In this document: piece by piece, positions 1-5,954 of the stretch
Layout of the letters: the number at the start of each line of letters is the position of its first letter
How positions within the stretch are numbered: position 1 is the stretch's first letter
Origin: CAKZSU01 sp044223895
GTDB taxonomy: Bacteria; Patescibacteriota; Microgenomatia; UBA10105; UBA927
Direction: 5' to 3'
NCBI GenBank assembly: GCA_044223895.1
Contig: JBGALL010000056.1
Location: 1 to 11,846 of the forward strand
Length of the DNA stretch: 11,846 bases
Position numbers and translations under genes: made by a program
Notes under the pieces: generated by a model
The model's input: only the letters and a program-made list of their open reading frames with translations
Database searches by the model: none
What the model was told of the DNA's origin: nothing

Positions 1-543
1 TTGGAAGATAAGATTCATAAAGTCTTGGTACACAAAGAGCCAGATATTATTATCACTTTTGATCCTACAGGAATTTCTAACCATCCTGATCATAAGCGGT
101 TGTGTATCTCTACAACCTATGCATTTCAAAAATATGCCAAACGTCAGGTACGAGGAGAAAAATTAGGGACACGTGATCCTCGGCGGGCTTTTGTGAGTAA
201 TCTTCCCCCAGCTACCAAACCAGAACCGAAGCTATATTATGCCTGTATGCCCCAAAGTGTGGCTACATTTTTGAAACAAGCACAAATTATTCCCGAAGAG
301 TCATTTGGCAAACCATGGATGGGAACCCCTGACAAAGCTATTACTACATGTGTAGATATTTCTGACTATACCGAAAAAAAGGTTGAGTCTCTTTCTAAAC
401 ATAAAACGCAAATTGCTGATGTTGAACGGTTTGTTTCTATTGATAATCAACCATTGATGTACAAGGAATACTACATCTTGAGGATGCAAGGTGAACAAGA
501 GGTCTTTATGGGAAAGGGTGACGATGTTGCACTAGAATTGTAA
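1..543 (+). CDS. PIG-L/LmbE-family deacetylase, C-terminal part (5' truncated by window edge)
   Basis: This is the C-terminal portion of a zinc-dependent N-acetyl-sugar deacetylase of the PIG-L/LmbE family, which removes acetyl groups from GlcNAc-type moieties. The visible 180 residues contain the second metal-binding motif HPDH (about residues 28-31), preceded by the family-typical 'DIIITFDPTG' strand-loop. Near the C-terminus, 'SKHKTQ' resembles the family's conserved AHxSQ segment. The N-terminal AHPDD motif that completes the zinc site is absent, and the frame is open to base 1, so the gene begins upstream of the window. The TTG at base 1 is therefore unlikely to be the true start. It ends TAA and lies 7 bases before sufC, so it may be co-transcribed with the SUF genes, although no functional link is evident. 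The substrate cannot be told from the sequence. Confidence 0.85.
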   Translation: MEDKIHKVLVHKEPDIIITFDPTGISNHPDHKRLCISTTYAFQKYAKRQVRGEKLGTRDPRRAFVSNLPPATKPEPKLYYACMPQSVATFLKQAQIIPEESFGKPWMGTPDKAITTCVDISDYTEKKVESLSKHKTQIADVERFVSIDNQPLMYKEYYILRMQGEQEVFMGKGDDVALEL

Positions 544-550
544 TAAATTT

Positions 551-1357
551 ATGACAAACACCTTATTCATTCATGATTTAAAAATATCTGTAGAGAATAA
601 ACAAATTTTAAAAGGAATCTCATTAAAAGTCAGTACCGGGGAAATACATGCTGTCATGGGACCAAATGGAGGTGGTAAGTCTACCTTAGCCTATGCGTTA
701 ATGGGTCATCCCGCTTATGAGATTGAAAACAATGCGGTTGAAATGAGAATTAATGATGAAAATTTGATTGATAAAAGCCCAGAGGAACGGGCTAAAATGG
801 GAATATTTCTGGCTTTTCAATCCCCAATGGCAATTCCTGGAGTGACGGTTACCAATTTGTTAAGGACTGCATATCAGGAAATGCATAAAGAAGATGCCCC
901 TCCCAATCAGGCTTCTACAAACCCTTTATTTAACCGACGTTGGCAGGCAAAAGGAATGAGTTTAGCTGAATTTACCAAAAAGATGAAAGAGTATGCTGAA
1001 ATTCTCCATATGGATGAAAAATTCTTTTCTCGAGGGATTCATGATGGATTTTCTGGTGGTGAAAAGAAAAAATTGGAAATTTTACAAGCCCTGATGTTGT
1101 CTCCAAAATTTGCAATTTTTGATGAAATTGATACTGGTCTAGATGTTGATGCATTAAAACTTGTAGCCCAAGGAATCCAACTTCTTAAACAGCAAGGTAC
1201 TGGTGTGATTGTCATTACTCATTACCAGAGAATACTTCAATACTTAAAACCAGATTTTGTTCATGTGCTTGTAGGTGGAAAAATTGTTGAAAGTGGTACT
1301 CAAACATTGGCAAAAATTATTGAAGACGAAGGCTATAAGAAATATATCTCGAAATAA
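551..1357 (+). CDS. sufC: SufC, Fe-S assembly ABC-type ATPase
   Basis: SufC is the cytosolic ATPase of the SufBCD scaffold; its ATP hydrolysis drives the conformational change that allows Fe-S cluster assembly on SufB/SufD. The 268-residue protein has every ABC motif: Walker A GPNGGGKST (37-45), Q-loop Gln 90, signature FSGGEKKK (167-174), Walker B FAIFDE (187-192) followed by the D-loop TGLD, and the H-loop His 224 (VITHYQ). It has no membrane segments. The signature with EKK and the 'DEIDTGLD' Walker B/D-loop are typical of SufC and separate it from transporter ATPases. The ATG at 551 follows the deacetylase stop by 7 bases, with no convincing Shine-Dalgarno sequence. It is first in the order sufC-sufB-sufD. 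Length is close to the family norm of about 250 residues. Confidence 0.97.
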   Translation: MTNTLFIHDLKISVENKQILKGISLKVSTGEIHAVMGPNGGGKSTLAYALMGHPAYEIENNAVEMRINDENLIDKSPEERAKMGIFLAFQSPMAIPGVTVTNLLRTAYQEMHKEDAPPNQASTNPLFNRRWQAKGMSLAEFTKKMKEYAEILHMDEKFFSRGIHDGFSGGEKKKLEILQALMLSPKFAIFDEIDTGLDVDALKLVAQGIQLLKQQGTGVIVITHYQRILQYLKPDFVHVLVGGKIVESGTQTLAKIIEDEGYKKYISK

Positions 1358-1392
1358 TACTACTGCTTGAAGATCATTTTGTATTCTGAGTT

Positions 1393-2790
1393 ATGAAGCA
1401 ACAAAATCCCATCGATGATACGTATAAATATGGATTTTCTCAACCAGAAAATTATATTTTTAAGTCTAAAAAAGGATTAGATGAGACTGTTGTGTCAGAT
1501 ATTAGTGGTCATAAATCCGAACCTGAGTGGATGACAAAATTTCGTTTGCGTAGTCATCAAATCTTTACGAAAAAACCAATGCCACCATGGGGTGCAGATT
1601 TAAGTACTATTAATTTTGATGATATTTTTTACTACATTAAACCGACTCAAAATAAAGCTTCTTCATGGGAGGATTTACCTCCAGAAATTAAAGATACCTA
1701 TGATCGAATCGGAATACCTGAAGCAGAAAAAAAATTTCTTGCTGGTGTATCTGCTCAGTATGAATCTGAAGTTGTCTACAAAAGTATTCAGTCAACCTTA
1801 CAAAAACAAGGTGTAGTTTTTTTAGATATGGATTCAGGATTACGAGAATATCCTGATTTGGTGAAACAATATTTTGGTACGATTATCCCTCCAATGGATA
1901 ATAAATTTGCTGCGTTAAATTCTGCTGTATGGTCAGGTGGATCCTTTGTATATGTACCTAAAGGTGTCCACGTTGAATTGCCACTTCAGGCGTATTTTCG
2001 TATCAACGCTGCAAATATGGGACAATTTGAACGCACTTTGATCATTGCCGATGAAGGAAGTTTTGTTCATTATGTCGAAGGATGTACTGCTCCAATTTAC
2101 ACAACTGATTCACTTCATAGTGCTGTGGTAGAAATTATTGTGAAACGAGGAGCCAGAGTCAGGTACACAACAATTCAGAATTGGAGTACCAATGTATACA
2201 ACCTGGTTACCAAGCGAGCTTTAGTTGAGGAGGAAGGAACGATGGAATGGGTAGATGGTAATTTAGGAAGCAAAATTACTATGAAATATCCAAGTGTCTA
2301 TCTTATAGGACGAAAAGCTAGAGGAGAAGTCTTATCTATTGCCTATGCGGGGAACGGACAACATCAAGATGCTGGTGGAAAAGCCATTCATGCTGCTCCA
2401 GAAACAAGTTCACAAATAATTTCCAAATCAATTAGTAAAGGTGGTGGTAGAACATCATATAGAGGTCTTGTGCGAGTAGATCACGGAGCTACTAATTGCA
2501 GAAGCAAAGTAGTTTGTGATGCCTTGCTTCTTGATGAACAATCTCGATCTGATACCTACCCTGATATGCAGATTCATGAGGATAAGGTCTCAATAGAGCA
2601 CGAAGCTACTGTTTCTAAGATTGGTGATGAACAGCTATTCTACCTACAAAGTAGGGGAATTCCGGAAAATATGGCAGAATCAATGGTTGTGAATGGATTT
2701 ATAGAACCCATCGTAAAAGAGCTTCCATTAGAATACGCCGTTGAGATGAATAGGTTAATTCAGTTGCAAATGGAAGGCAGTATTGGATAA
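1393..2790 (+). CDS. sufB: SufB, Fe-S cluster scaffold subunit
   Basis: SufB is the core scaffold subunit of the SufBCD complex on which nascent Fe-S clusters form from SufS-derived sulfur. The 465-residue protein matches SufB throughout, including a right-handed beta-helix core and a C-terminal helical region ending 'EMNRLIQLQMEGSIG'. By spacing, Cys 375 (VVCDALLLD) corresponds to the functionally essential Cys405 of E. coli SufB. The EHE triad at 402-404 (IEHEATVSKIG) lies exactly 28 residues after that Cys to the His, as in E. coli (Cys405/His433). The segment 'EQLFYLQSRGI' is shared with SufD. The gene starts 35 bases after sufC and ends 2 bases before sufD, so translation with sufD is probably coupled. 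No clear Shine-Dalgarno sequence precedes the ATG. Confidence 0.97.
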   Translation: MKQQNPIDDTYKYGFSQPENYIFKSKKGLDETVVSDISGHKSEPEWMTKFRLRSHQIFTKKPMPPWGADLSTINFDDIFYYIKPTQNKASSWEDLPPEIKDTYDRIGIPEAEKKFLAGVSAQYESEVVYKSIQSTLQKQGVVFLDMDSGLREYPDLVKQYFGTIIPPMDNKFAALNSAVWSGGSFVYVPKGVHVELPLQAYFRINAANMGQFERTLIIADEGSFVHYVEGCTAPIYTTDSLHSAVVEIIVKRGARVRYTTIQNWSTNVYNLVTKRALVEEEGTMEWVDGNLGSKITMKYPSVYLIGRKARGEVLSIAYAGNGQHQDAGGKAIHAAPETSSQIISKSISKGGGRTSYRGLVRVDHGATNCRSKVVCDALLLDEQSRSDTYPDMQIHEDKVSIEHEATVSKIGDEQLFYLQSRGIPENMAESMVVNGFIEPIVKELPLEYAVEMNRLIQLQMEGSIG

Positions 2791-2792
2791 CT

Positions 2793-3443
2793 ATGAAGGA
2801 AATTTCCATTAAAAAAAATACATCAGTAATACTCCTTCAAAATCTCGATGAAATTGCAGAGTGTGAGTATCAAATAGATCGTGATGCTGAATTGACTGTC
2901 ATTGTATATTCTGAAGGAAAGCAATCTTTGGAAGGCAAATCTCATGTTCGTTTGGTTGGCAACAATTCACAAGCAAATATTTATGGGATTTTTTTGAATA
3001 TTGGCAGCACCAAAGTCATGTTACATACCCTTCAACACCATGAAGCATTGGGTACAACCAGTAATTTGTTGGTTAAAAGTGTATTACTAGGGAAATCCCA
3101 ATTTTCTTATGACGGGGCAATAAGAGTCGAAAAATCTGGTCAAAAAACTGATGCGTATCAAAGAAATGAAAATTTACTCTTATCTGATGAGGCTCATGCT
3201 CAAAGCAAGCCTTCGTTAGAAATTCTAGCCGACGATGTCCGATGTACCCATGGCGCAACAATTGGAGCGGTTGATAAGGAACAATTATTTTACCTCGAGA
3301 CGAGAGGAATATCTTTATCATCTGGTAAGCAACTTATCGTTGAAGGATTTTTAGAAAACGTCCTTCATAAAATTTCTGACAGTAAAAAAGCAGATAAAGT
3401 AAGGAAAACTGTATGGCAGAATTTATCAGGGCAGCTTCAATAA
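2793..3443 (+). CDS. sufD: SufD-like scaffold subunit, short form
   Basis: This is the SufD partner of SufB in the SufBCD scaffold. Homology is clearest in the C-terminal half: CTHGATIG (151-158) followed by DKEQLFYLETRGIS (161-174). This is the family's conserved block; His 153 matches by motif the conserved SufD His in the E. coli CSHGATVG motif. The protein is only 216 residues, against roughly 420-440 in E. coli and Bacillus. It keeps the beta-helix core and lacks the N-terminal domain. Truncation by mutation is unlikely because the ATG lies 2 bases after the intact sufB stop and the frame is clean. The last 31 bases overlap the Rieske gene in another frame. The call is firm for the SufB/SufD superfamily and strong for SufD by position. 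Confidence 0.9.
   Translation: MKEISIKKNTSVILLQNLDEIAECEYQIDRDAELTVIVYSEGKQSLEGKSHVRLVGNNSQANIYGIFLNIGSTKVMLHTLQHHEALGTTSNLLVKSVLLGKSQFSYDGAIRVEKSGQKTDAYQRNENLLLSDEAHAQSKPSLEILADDVRCTHGATIGAVDKEQLFYLETRGISLSSGKQLIVEGFLENVLHKISDSKKADKVRKTVWQNLSGQLQ
3401..3405 (+). promoter_or_regulatory. Ribosome binding site of the Rieske gene, inside sufD
   Basis: AAGGA lies 7 bases before the ATG at 3413, within the sufD coding sequence. It is the clearest Shine-Dalgarno sequence in the window. It supports the start at 3413 and hence the 31-base overlap with sufD. Confidence 0.6.
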
Positions 3444-3724
3444 AGGAAATTCCTTCGGGAAGTATGAAAACTATCCAGCTTCGGGGTATAAATATTGCTG
3501 TGGCAAATGTTGATGGTGAATTTTTTGCTATTAGTGATACTTGTTCTCATGAAGAATGTTCTCTGGGTGGAGAGGGATTCCTTGATGGGAATGTTGTAAT
3601 CTGTGGTTGTCATGGCGCACAGTTTGATATTACTAATGGTCATGTACTCTCCCTTCCCGCTACCCAACCTGTTACGTCATATACTGTTAAAATTCAGGAA
3701 ACTGATATATATATTGAAATATAG
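3413..3724 (+). CDS. Rieske-type [2Fe-2S] ferredoxin embedded in the suf cluster
   Basis: This is a small cytosolic Rieske ferredoxin of 103 residues. The [2Fe-2S] ligands are visible as Cys 44-x-His 46 and Cys 64-x2-His 67, in CSHEECSL and CGCHGAQFD. Two further cysteines (49 and 66) sit inside the cluster-binding loops. There is no signal peptide, transmembrane anchor or oxygenase domain, so it resembles stand-alone electron-transfer ferredoxins related to dioxygenase ferredoxin subunits. It overlaps the 3' end of sufD by 31 bases, which suggests translational coupling, and lies upstream of sufS. That placement suggests a role in SUF-dependent assembly, such as electron supply for cluster formation or persulfide reduction, but this is inference. 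It ends with tandem stops TAG-TAA. Confidence 0.93.
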   Translation: MAEFIRAASIKEIPSGSMKTIQLRGINIAVANVDGEFFAISDTCSHEECSLGGEGFLDGNVVICGCHGAQFDITNGHVLSLPATQPVTSYTVKIQETDIYIEI

Positions 3725-3730
3725 TAAAAA

Positions 3731-3746
3731 GGTGATTCATATCACC
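3731..3746. repeat. Perfect 6-4-6 inverted repeat upstream of sufS
   Basis: GGTGAT-TCAT-ATCACC is a perfect palindromic arrangement between the Rieske stop and sufS. It lies about 22 bases upstream of a TATACT box and so would cover the -35 region, a usual operator position. It is followed by a moderately T-rich stretch (3752-3761), so a weak terminator for the upstream genes is an alternative. It does not match SufR, Fur or IscR consensus sites as I know them. Confidence 0.45.
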
Positions 3747-3767
3747 GATATAGTTTCTTTTATCAGC

Positions 3768-3773
3768 TATACT
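3768..3773 (+). promoter_or_regulatory. Candidate -10 box for sufS
   Basis: TATACT matches the sigma70 -10 consensus at five of six positions. Transcription would begin near 3780, directly at the ATG at 3782, giving a leaderless message; no Shine-Dalgarno sequence precedes that ATG. No good -35 hexamer is found at 16-18 bases, so an activator at the 3731-3746 repeat would be needed, or the box is fortuitous. Confidence 0.3.
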
Positions 3774-3781
3774 TGAGCCCT

Positions 3782-5011
3782 ATGTTTGAAGTCAATAAAA
3801 TTCGCAAAGATTTTCCTTTGTTACAAAGGAATATAAATGGTAAACCAATCGTTTACCTTGATTCGGCTGCTACTTCTCTTAAACCACAACCCATGCTTGA
3901 TGCCATGTGGCAGTATTACACACAATATTCTGCAAATATTCACCGTGGTATATATTCTATTTCGGAAGAAGCTACTGCTGCCTATGACCAGTCGCGAAAA
4001 AAAATAGCGAACTTCATTGGGTGTACTAAGGTAGATGAAGTGATCTTTACCAGAGGAACTACCGAATCACTCAATCTTATTGCTTCTACGTATGGGAAAC
4101 AGCAAATATCATCAGGACATTCTATCGTTACCACGATGTTGGAGCACCACGCAAATTTTATCCCCTGGCAACAGTTAGCCAAAGAAACAAAAGCGAAGTT
4201 TGTGGTAATTCCGGTTGATAAAAGTGGCATTATTGAACAACATTTATTGAATAAATATGTTACTCGAACAACAAAAATATTCGCATTTTCTGCAGCTTCA
4301 AATGTATTAGGAACTGTCCAAAACGTACCATCAATTGTGTCAGCTGTTCGATCGATCGCTCCTGATTGTTGTATCGTTGTCGATGCTGCTCAGGCAGTAC
4401 CCCATAGTTCGGTTAATGTTTCTGAATGGGATGCTGATTTCATTGCGTTTTCTGGGCATAAGATGTTTGGCCCTACAGGTATCGGTATCTTGTGGGGTAA
4501 GTATTCGTTATTAGAATCTATGCCGCCGTACCAGTATGGTGGAGATATGATTCGTGAGGTATATGTTGATAATTCTACCTTTGCAGCTCCGCCTCAGAAG
4601 TTTGAAGCAGGCACTCCAGATATTGGCGAAGCTATTGGATTAGGAGCAGCAATCGATTACATAGAATCCCTCGGTGTAAAAAATATTAGAAATCATGAAC
4701 ATGAAATAGCGGTGTATGCATTGAAAGAAATGAACAAAATTGAGGGTGTTACCATTTACGGTCCAGAGAATCCTGATCAGCGTGGGAGTGTCATTTCCTT
4801 TACAATGAAGGGCAGTCATCCTCATGATATAGCTCAGATTTTAAATGAAGACAATATATGTATTCGAGCTGGTCACCACTGCGCTATGCCATTGCATACT
4901 TCTTTGGCAATAGCGGCAACTGCACGATTATCTCTGTATGCTTATACTTCTAAACAAGATATTGATACGTTTATTAGTGGATTAAAAAAAGTAAAGAAAA
5001 TATTTGGGTAA
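3782..5011 (+). CDS. sufS: SufS, group II cysteine desulfurase
   Basis: SufS is a PLP-dependent enzyme that converts L-cysteine to L-alanine and leaves a persulfide on its active-site Cys, the sulfur source for Fe-S assembly. Counting from the ATG at 3782 (409 residues), the PLP Schiff-base Lys is residue 227 in SGHKMFGPTG, and the persulfide Cys is residue 367 in RAGHHCAMPL. Both are within a few residues of the E. coli SufS positions (226 and 364). Other family marks are 'HHANFIPWQ' and 'VVDAAQAVPH'. The open frame extends to a TTG at 3773, adding Met-Ser-Pro, but the ATG begins with the typical 'MFEVNKIRKDFP'. It ends 5 bases before sufU, the expected partner. Length is normal. Confidence 0.97.
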   Translation: MFEVNKIRKDFPLLQRNINGKPIVYLDSAATSLKPQPMLDAMWQYYTQYSANIHRGIYSISEEATAAYDQSRKKIANFIGCTKVDEVIFTRGTTESLNLIASTYGKQQISSGHSIVTTMLEHHANFIPWQQLAKETKAKFVVIPVDKSGIIEQHLLNKYVTRTTKIFAFSAASNVLGTVQNVPSIVSAVRSIAPDCCIVVDAAQAVPHSSVNVSEWDADFIAFSGHKMFGPTGIGILWGKYSLLESMPPYQYGGDMIREVYVDNSTFAAPPQKFEAGTPDIGEAIGLGAAIDYIESLGVKNIRNHEHEIAVYALKEMNKIEGVTIYGPENPDQRGSVISFTMKGSHPHDIAQILNEDNICIRAGHHCAMPLHTSLAIAATARLSLYAYTSKQDIDTFISGLKKVKKIFG

Positions 5012-5016
5012 GTACA

Positions 5017-5397
5017 ATGGATATCTATCGCGAATTAATCCTCGACCACTATAAACATCCACGAAATTTTGGACATCTATCAGAAACCGATGCTGCTTCT
5101 GAAGCGGGGAATGTTACCTGTGGTGACAAAATTGCGATGGAAATAAAAATTAACAGGACAAACAGTTCGGATGCGATTATCGAAGATATTCGTTTTTTTG
5201 GAGAGGGTTGTGCAATCAGTCAAGCAAGTGCCTCGATGCTCACTGAAGATGTGAAGGGTAAATCTGTAAACTATGTAATGAATTTGAAGACTGAACATAT
5301 AATAGAAATGCTAGGTACAGCCCTTACACCTTCACGGGTTAAATGTGCTCTTCTTTCTCTCGAAGTATTACAAAAGACAATTACATTGTTGCCGTAA
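5017..5397 (+). CDS. sufU: SufU/IscU-like Fe-S sulfur-acceptor protein
   Basis: This is an IscU-fold protein of the SufU type, which in Gram-positive bacteria takes the persulfide sulfur from SufS through a zinc site and relays it to SufBCD. The three conserved cysteines are present: Cys 35 with Asp 37 (GNVTCGD), Cys 65 (GEGCAISQASAS) and Cys 110 (RVKCALL). The N-terminal 'YRELILDHYKHPRNFG' is characteristic of SufU. At 126 residues it is shorter than Bacillus SufU (about 147), with the difference mainly near the segment between the second and third Cys. It follows sufS by 5 bases, the usual SufS-SufU pairing, and no SufE is present in the window. A true IscU scaffold role is less likely given the SUF context. 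Confidence 0.93.
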   Translation: MDIYRELILDHYKHPRNFGHLSETDAASEAGNVTCGDKIAMEIKINRTNSSDAIIEDIRFFGEGCAISQASASMLTEDVKGKSVNYVMNLKTEHIIEMLGTALTPSRVKCALLSLEVLQKTITLLP

Positions 5398-5433
5398 TTG
5401 CAGGAACAAACCGTATAGATTAAACTCTTGACT

Positions 5434-5688
5434 ATGGATCCAGATGACCCAAAAGCAAAGCGAACAATTAGAACTCTGACAATGAAGATTGATAGAGATT
5501 TATGCATAGGCGCGGCAACATGTGTTGCTGTAGCGCCCAAGGCATGGGCGCTTGATGATGAAGCCAAAGCAATTATTTTGGATACCTGTGATGCCGAAAC
5601 TGATGAAACTCTTATTGAAGCTGCCAAAAGTTGTCCGGTAATGGCTATCATTATTACAGATAAAAACGGTAAACAAATATTCCCATAA
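5434..5688 (+). CDS. Monocluster ferredoxin with a missing cluster ligand (predicted [3Fe-4S])
   Basis: This is a small ferredoxin, probably the electron acceptor of the 2-oxoacid oxidoreductase encoded just downstream. The cluster loop reads CIGAATC followed by 'VAVAP', with the last ligand in 'AAKSCPVMAI'. In the usual C-x2-C-x2-C...CP pattern the second Cys is replaced here by Ala. Three ligands remain, which predicts a [3Fe-4S] cluster or a labile [4Fe-4S] cluster. One more Cys ('LDTCDAE') is not in a ligand position. Start is uncertain: TTG 5428, ATG 5434 (chosen) and ATG 5482 are in frame, and the last gives 'MKIDRDLC', a typical ferredoxin N-terminus. The residues before 5482 are charged and may be an extension or untranslated. 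It lies 36 bases after sufU and 14 bases before the zinc-ribbon gene. Confidence 0.88.
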   Translation: MDPDDPKAKRTIRTLTMKIDRDLCIGAATCVAVAPKAWALDDEAKAIILDTCDAETDETLIEAAKSCPVMAIIITDKNGKQIFP

Positions 5689-5702
5689 ATACTTTAATAG
5701 GT

Positions 5703-5864
5703 ATGACCAATCCTGACCCATTAAAAACTACGCCTTCAGAAAATCCACGAGTTTATAACCTTCGATCATGTCCCTTATGTGGACAAACAATTTTTGGTAT
5801 GCCTGGTGGGAGAGATGCTCAGTGTGAACAGTGTGGGTTTAAAGATCCTTGCTGTAGTGACTAG
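5703..5864 (+). CDS. Small zinc-ribbon protein, 53 residues, function unknown
   Basis: A short frame from ATG 5703 to TAG 5864 encodes 53 residues. Two knuckles are evident: CPLCG (23-27) and CEQCG (41-45), a C-x2-C...C-x2-C zinc ribbon, followed by a C-terminal CC (50-51). Between the knuckles is a Gly-rich turn (FGMPGGRDAQ), and a polar, Pro-rich N-terminus precedes the ribbon. It starts 14 bases after the ferredoxin stop and ends 90 bases before the oxidoreductase alpha gene, so it is probably co-transcribed with the ferredoxin. The paired CxxC knuckles and compact position make a chance frame unlikely. I do not recognise a specific family. Zinc binding is likely; a rubredoxin-like iron site or an Fe-S role cannot be excluded. 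Confidence 0.75.
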   Translation: MTNPDPLKTTPSENPRVYNLRSCPLCGQTIFGMPGGRDAQCEQCGFKDPCCSD

Positions 5865-5869
5865 TAAGA

Positions 5870-5898
5870 TTTAAAAGAGAAGTGAATGATTCTATAAA
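5870..5898 (+). promoter_or_regulatory. Candidate sigma70 promoter of the 2-oxoacid oxidoreductase genes
   Basis: A -35 box TTTAAA (5870-5875) and a -10 box TATAAA (5893-5898) are separated by 17 bases. The predicted start near 5905 gives a leader of about 50 bases to the ATG at 5955. The -10 match is good and the -35 match is fair. The left arm of a long inverted repeat (5882-5893) lies in the spacer and touches the -10 box. Confidence 0.4.
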
Positions 5899-5924
5899 CT
5901 ATGCTCGACAAAAGAATTATTCAC
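5882..5924. repeat. 12-base inverted repeat with 19-base spacer upstream of the oxidoreductase
   Basis: GTGAATGATTCT (5882-5893) and AGAATTATTCAC (5913-5924) are complementary at 11 of 12 positions, and the twelfth pair is G-U in RNA. No T-run follows on the + strand, so it is not a standard intrinsic terminator. It brackets the predicted transcription start and could be an operator. A smaller ACAC-AAAA-GTGT repeat follows at 5929-5940. Confidence 0.5.
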
Positions 5925-5954
5925 CTTTACACAAAAGTGTGATACCGTAAATAT

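Noticed and set aside
5378..5400. Inverted repeat CAATTAC-N9-GTAATTG across the sufU stop codon, considered as a terminator
   Set aside because: The stem is only 7 bases and AT-rich, no T-run follows, and such repeats are expected by chance in this composition.
5398..5426. Candidate promoter (TTGCAG, 17 bases, TAAACT) for the ferredoxin
   Set aside because: Only 3 of 6 and 4 of 6 consensus matches, which is near background in AT-rich DNA; co-transcription with the SUF genes is equally possible.
5271..5651. A 126-codon open frame on the - strand across sufU and the ferredoxin gene
   Set aside because: It is antisense to two well-supported genes, straddles their boundary, and its translation has low-complexity Ser/Ala/Val content with no recognisable motif.
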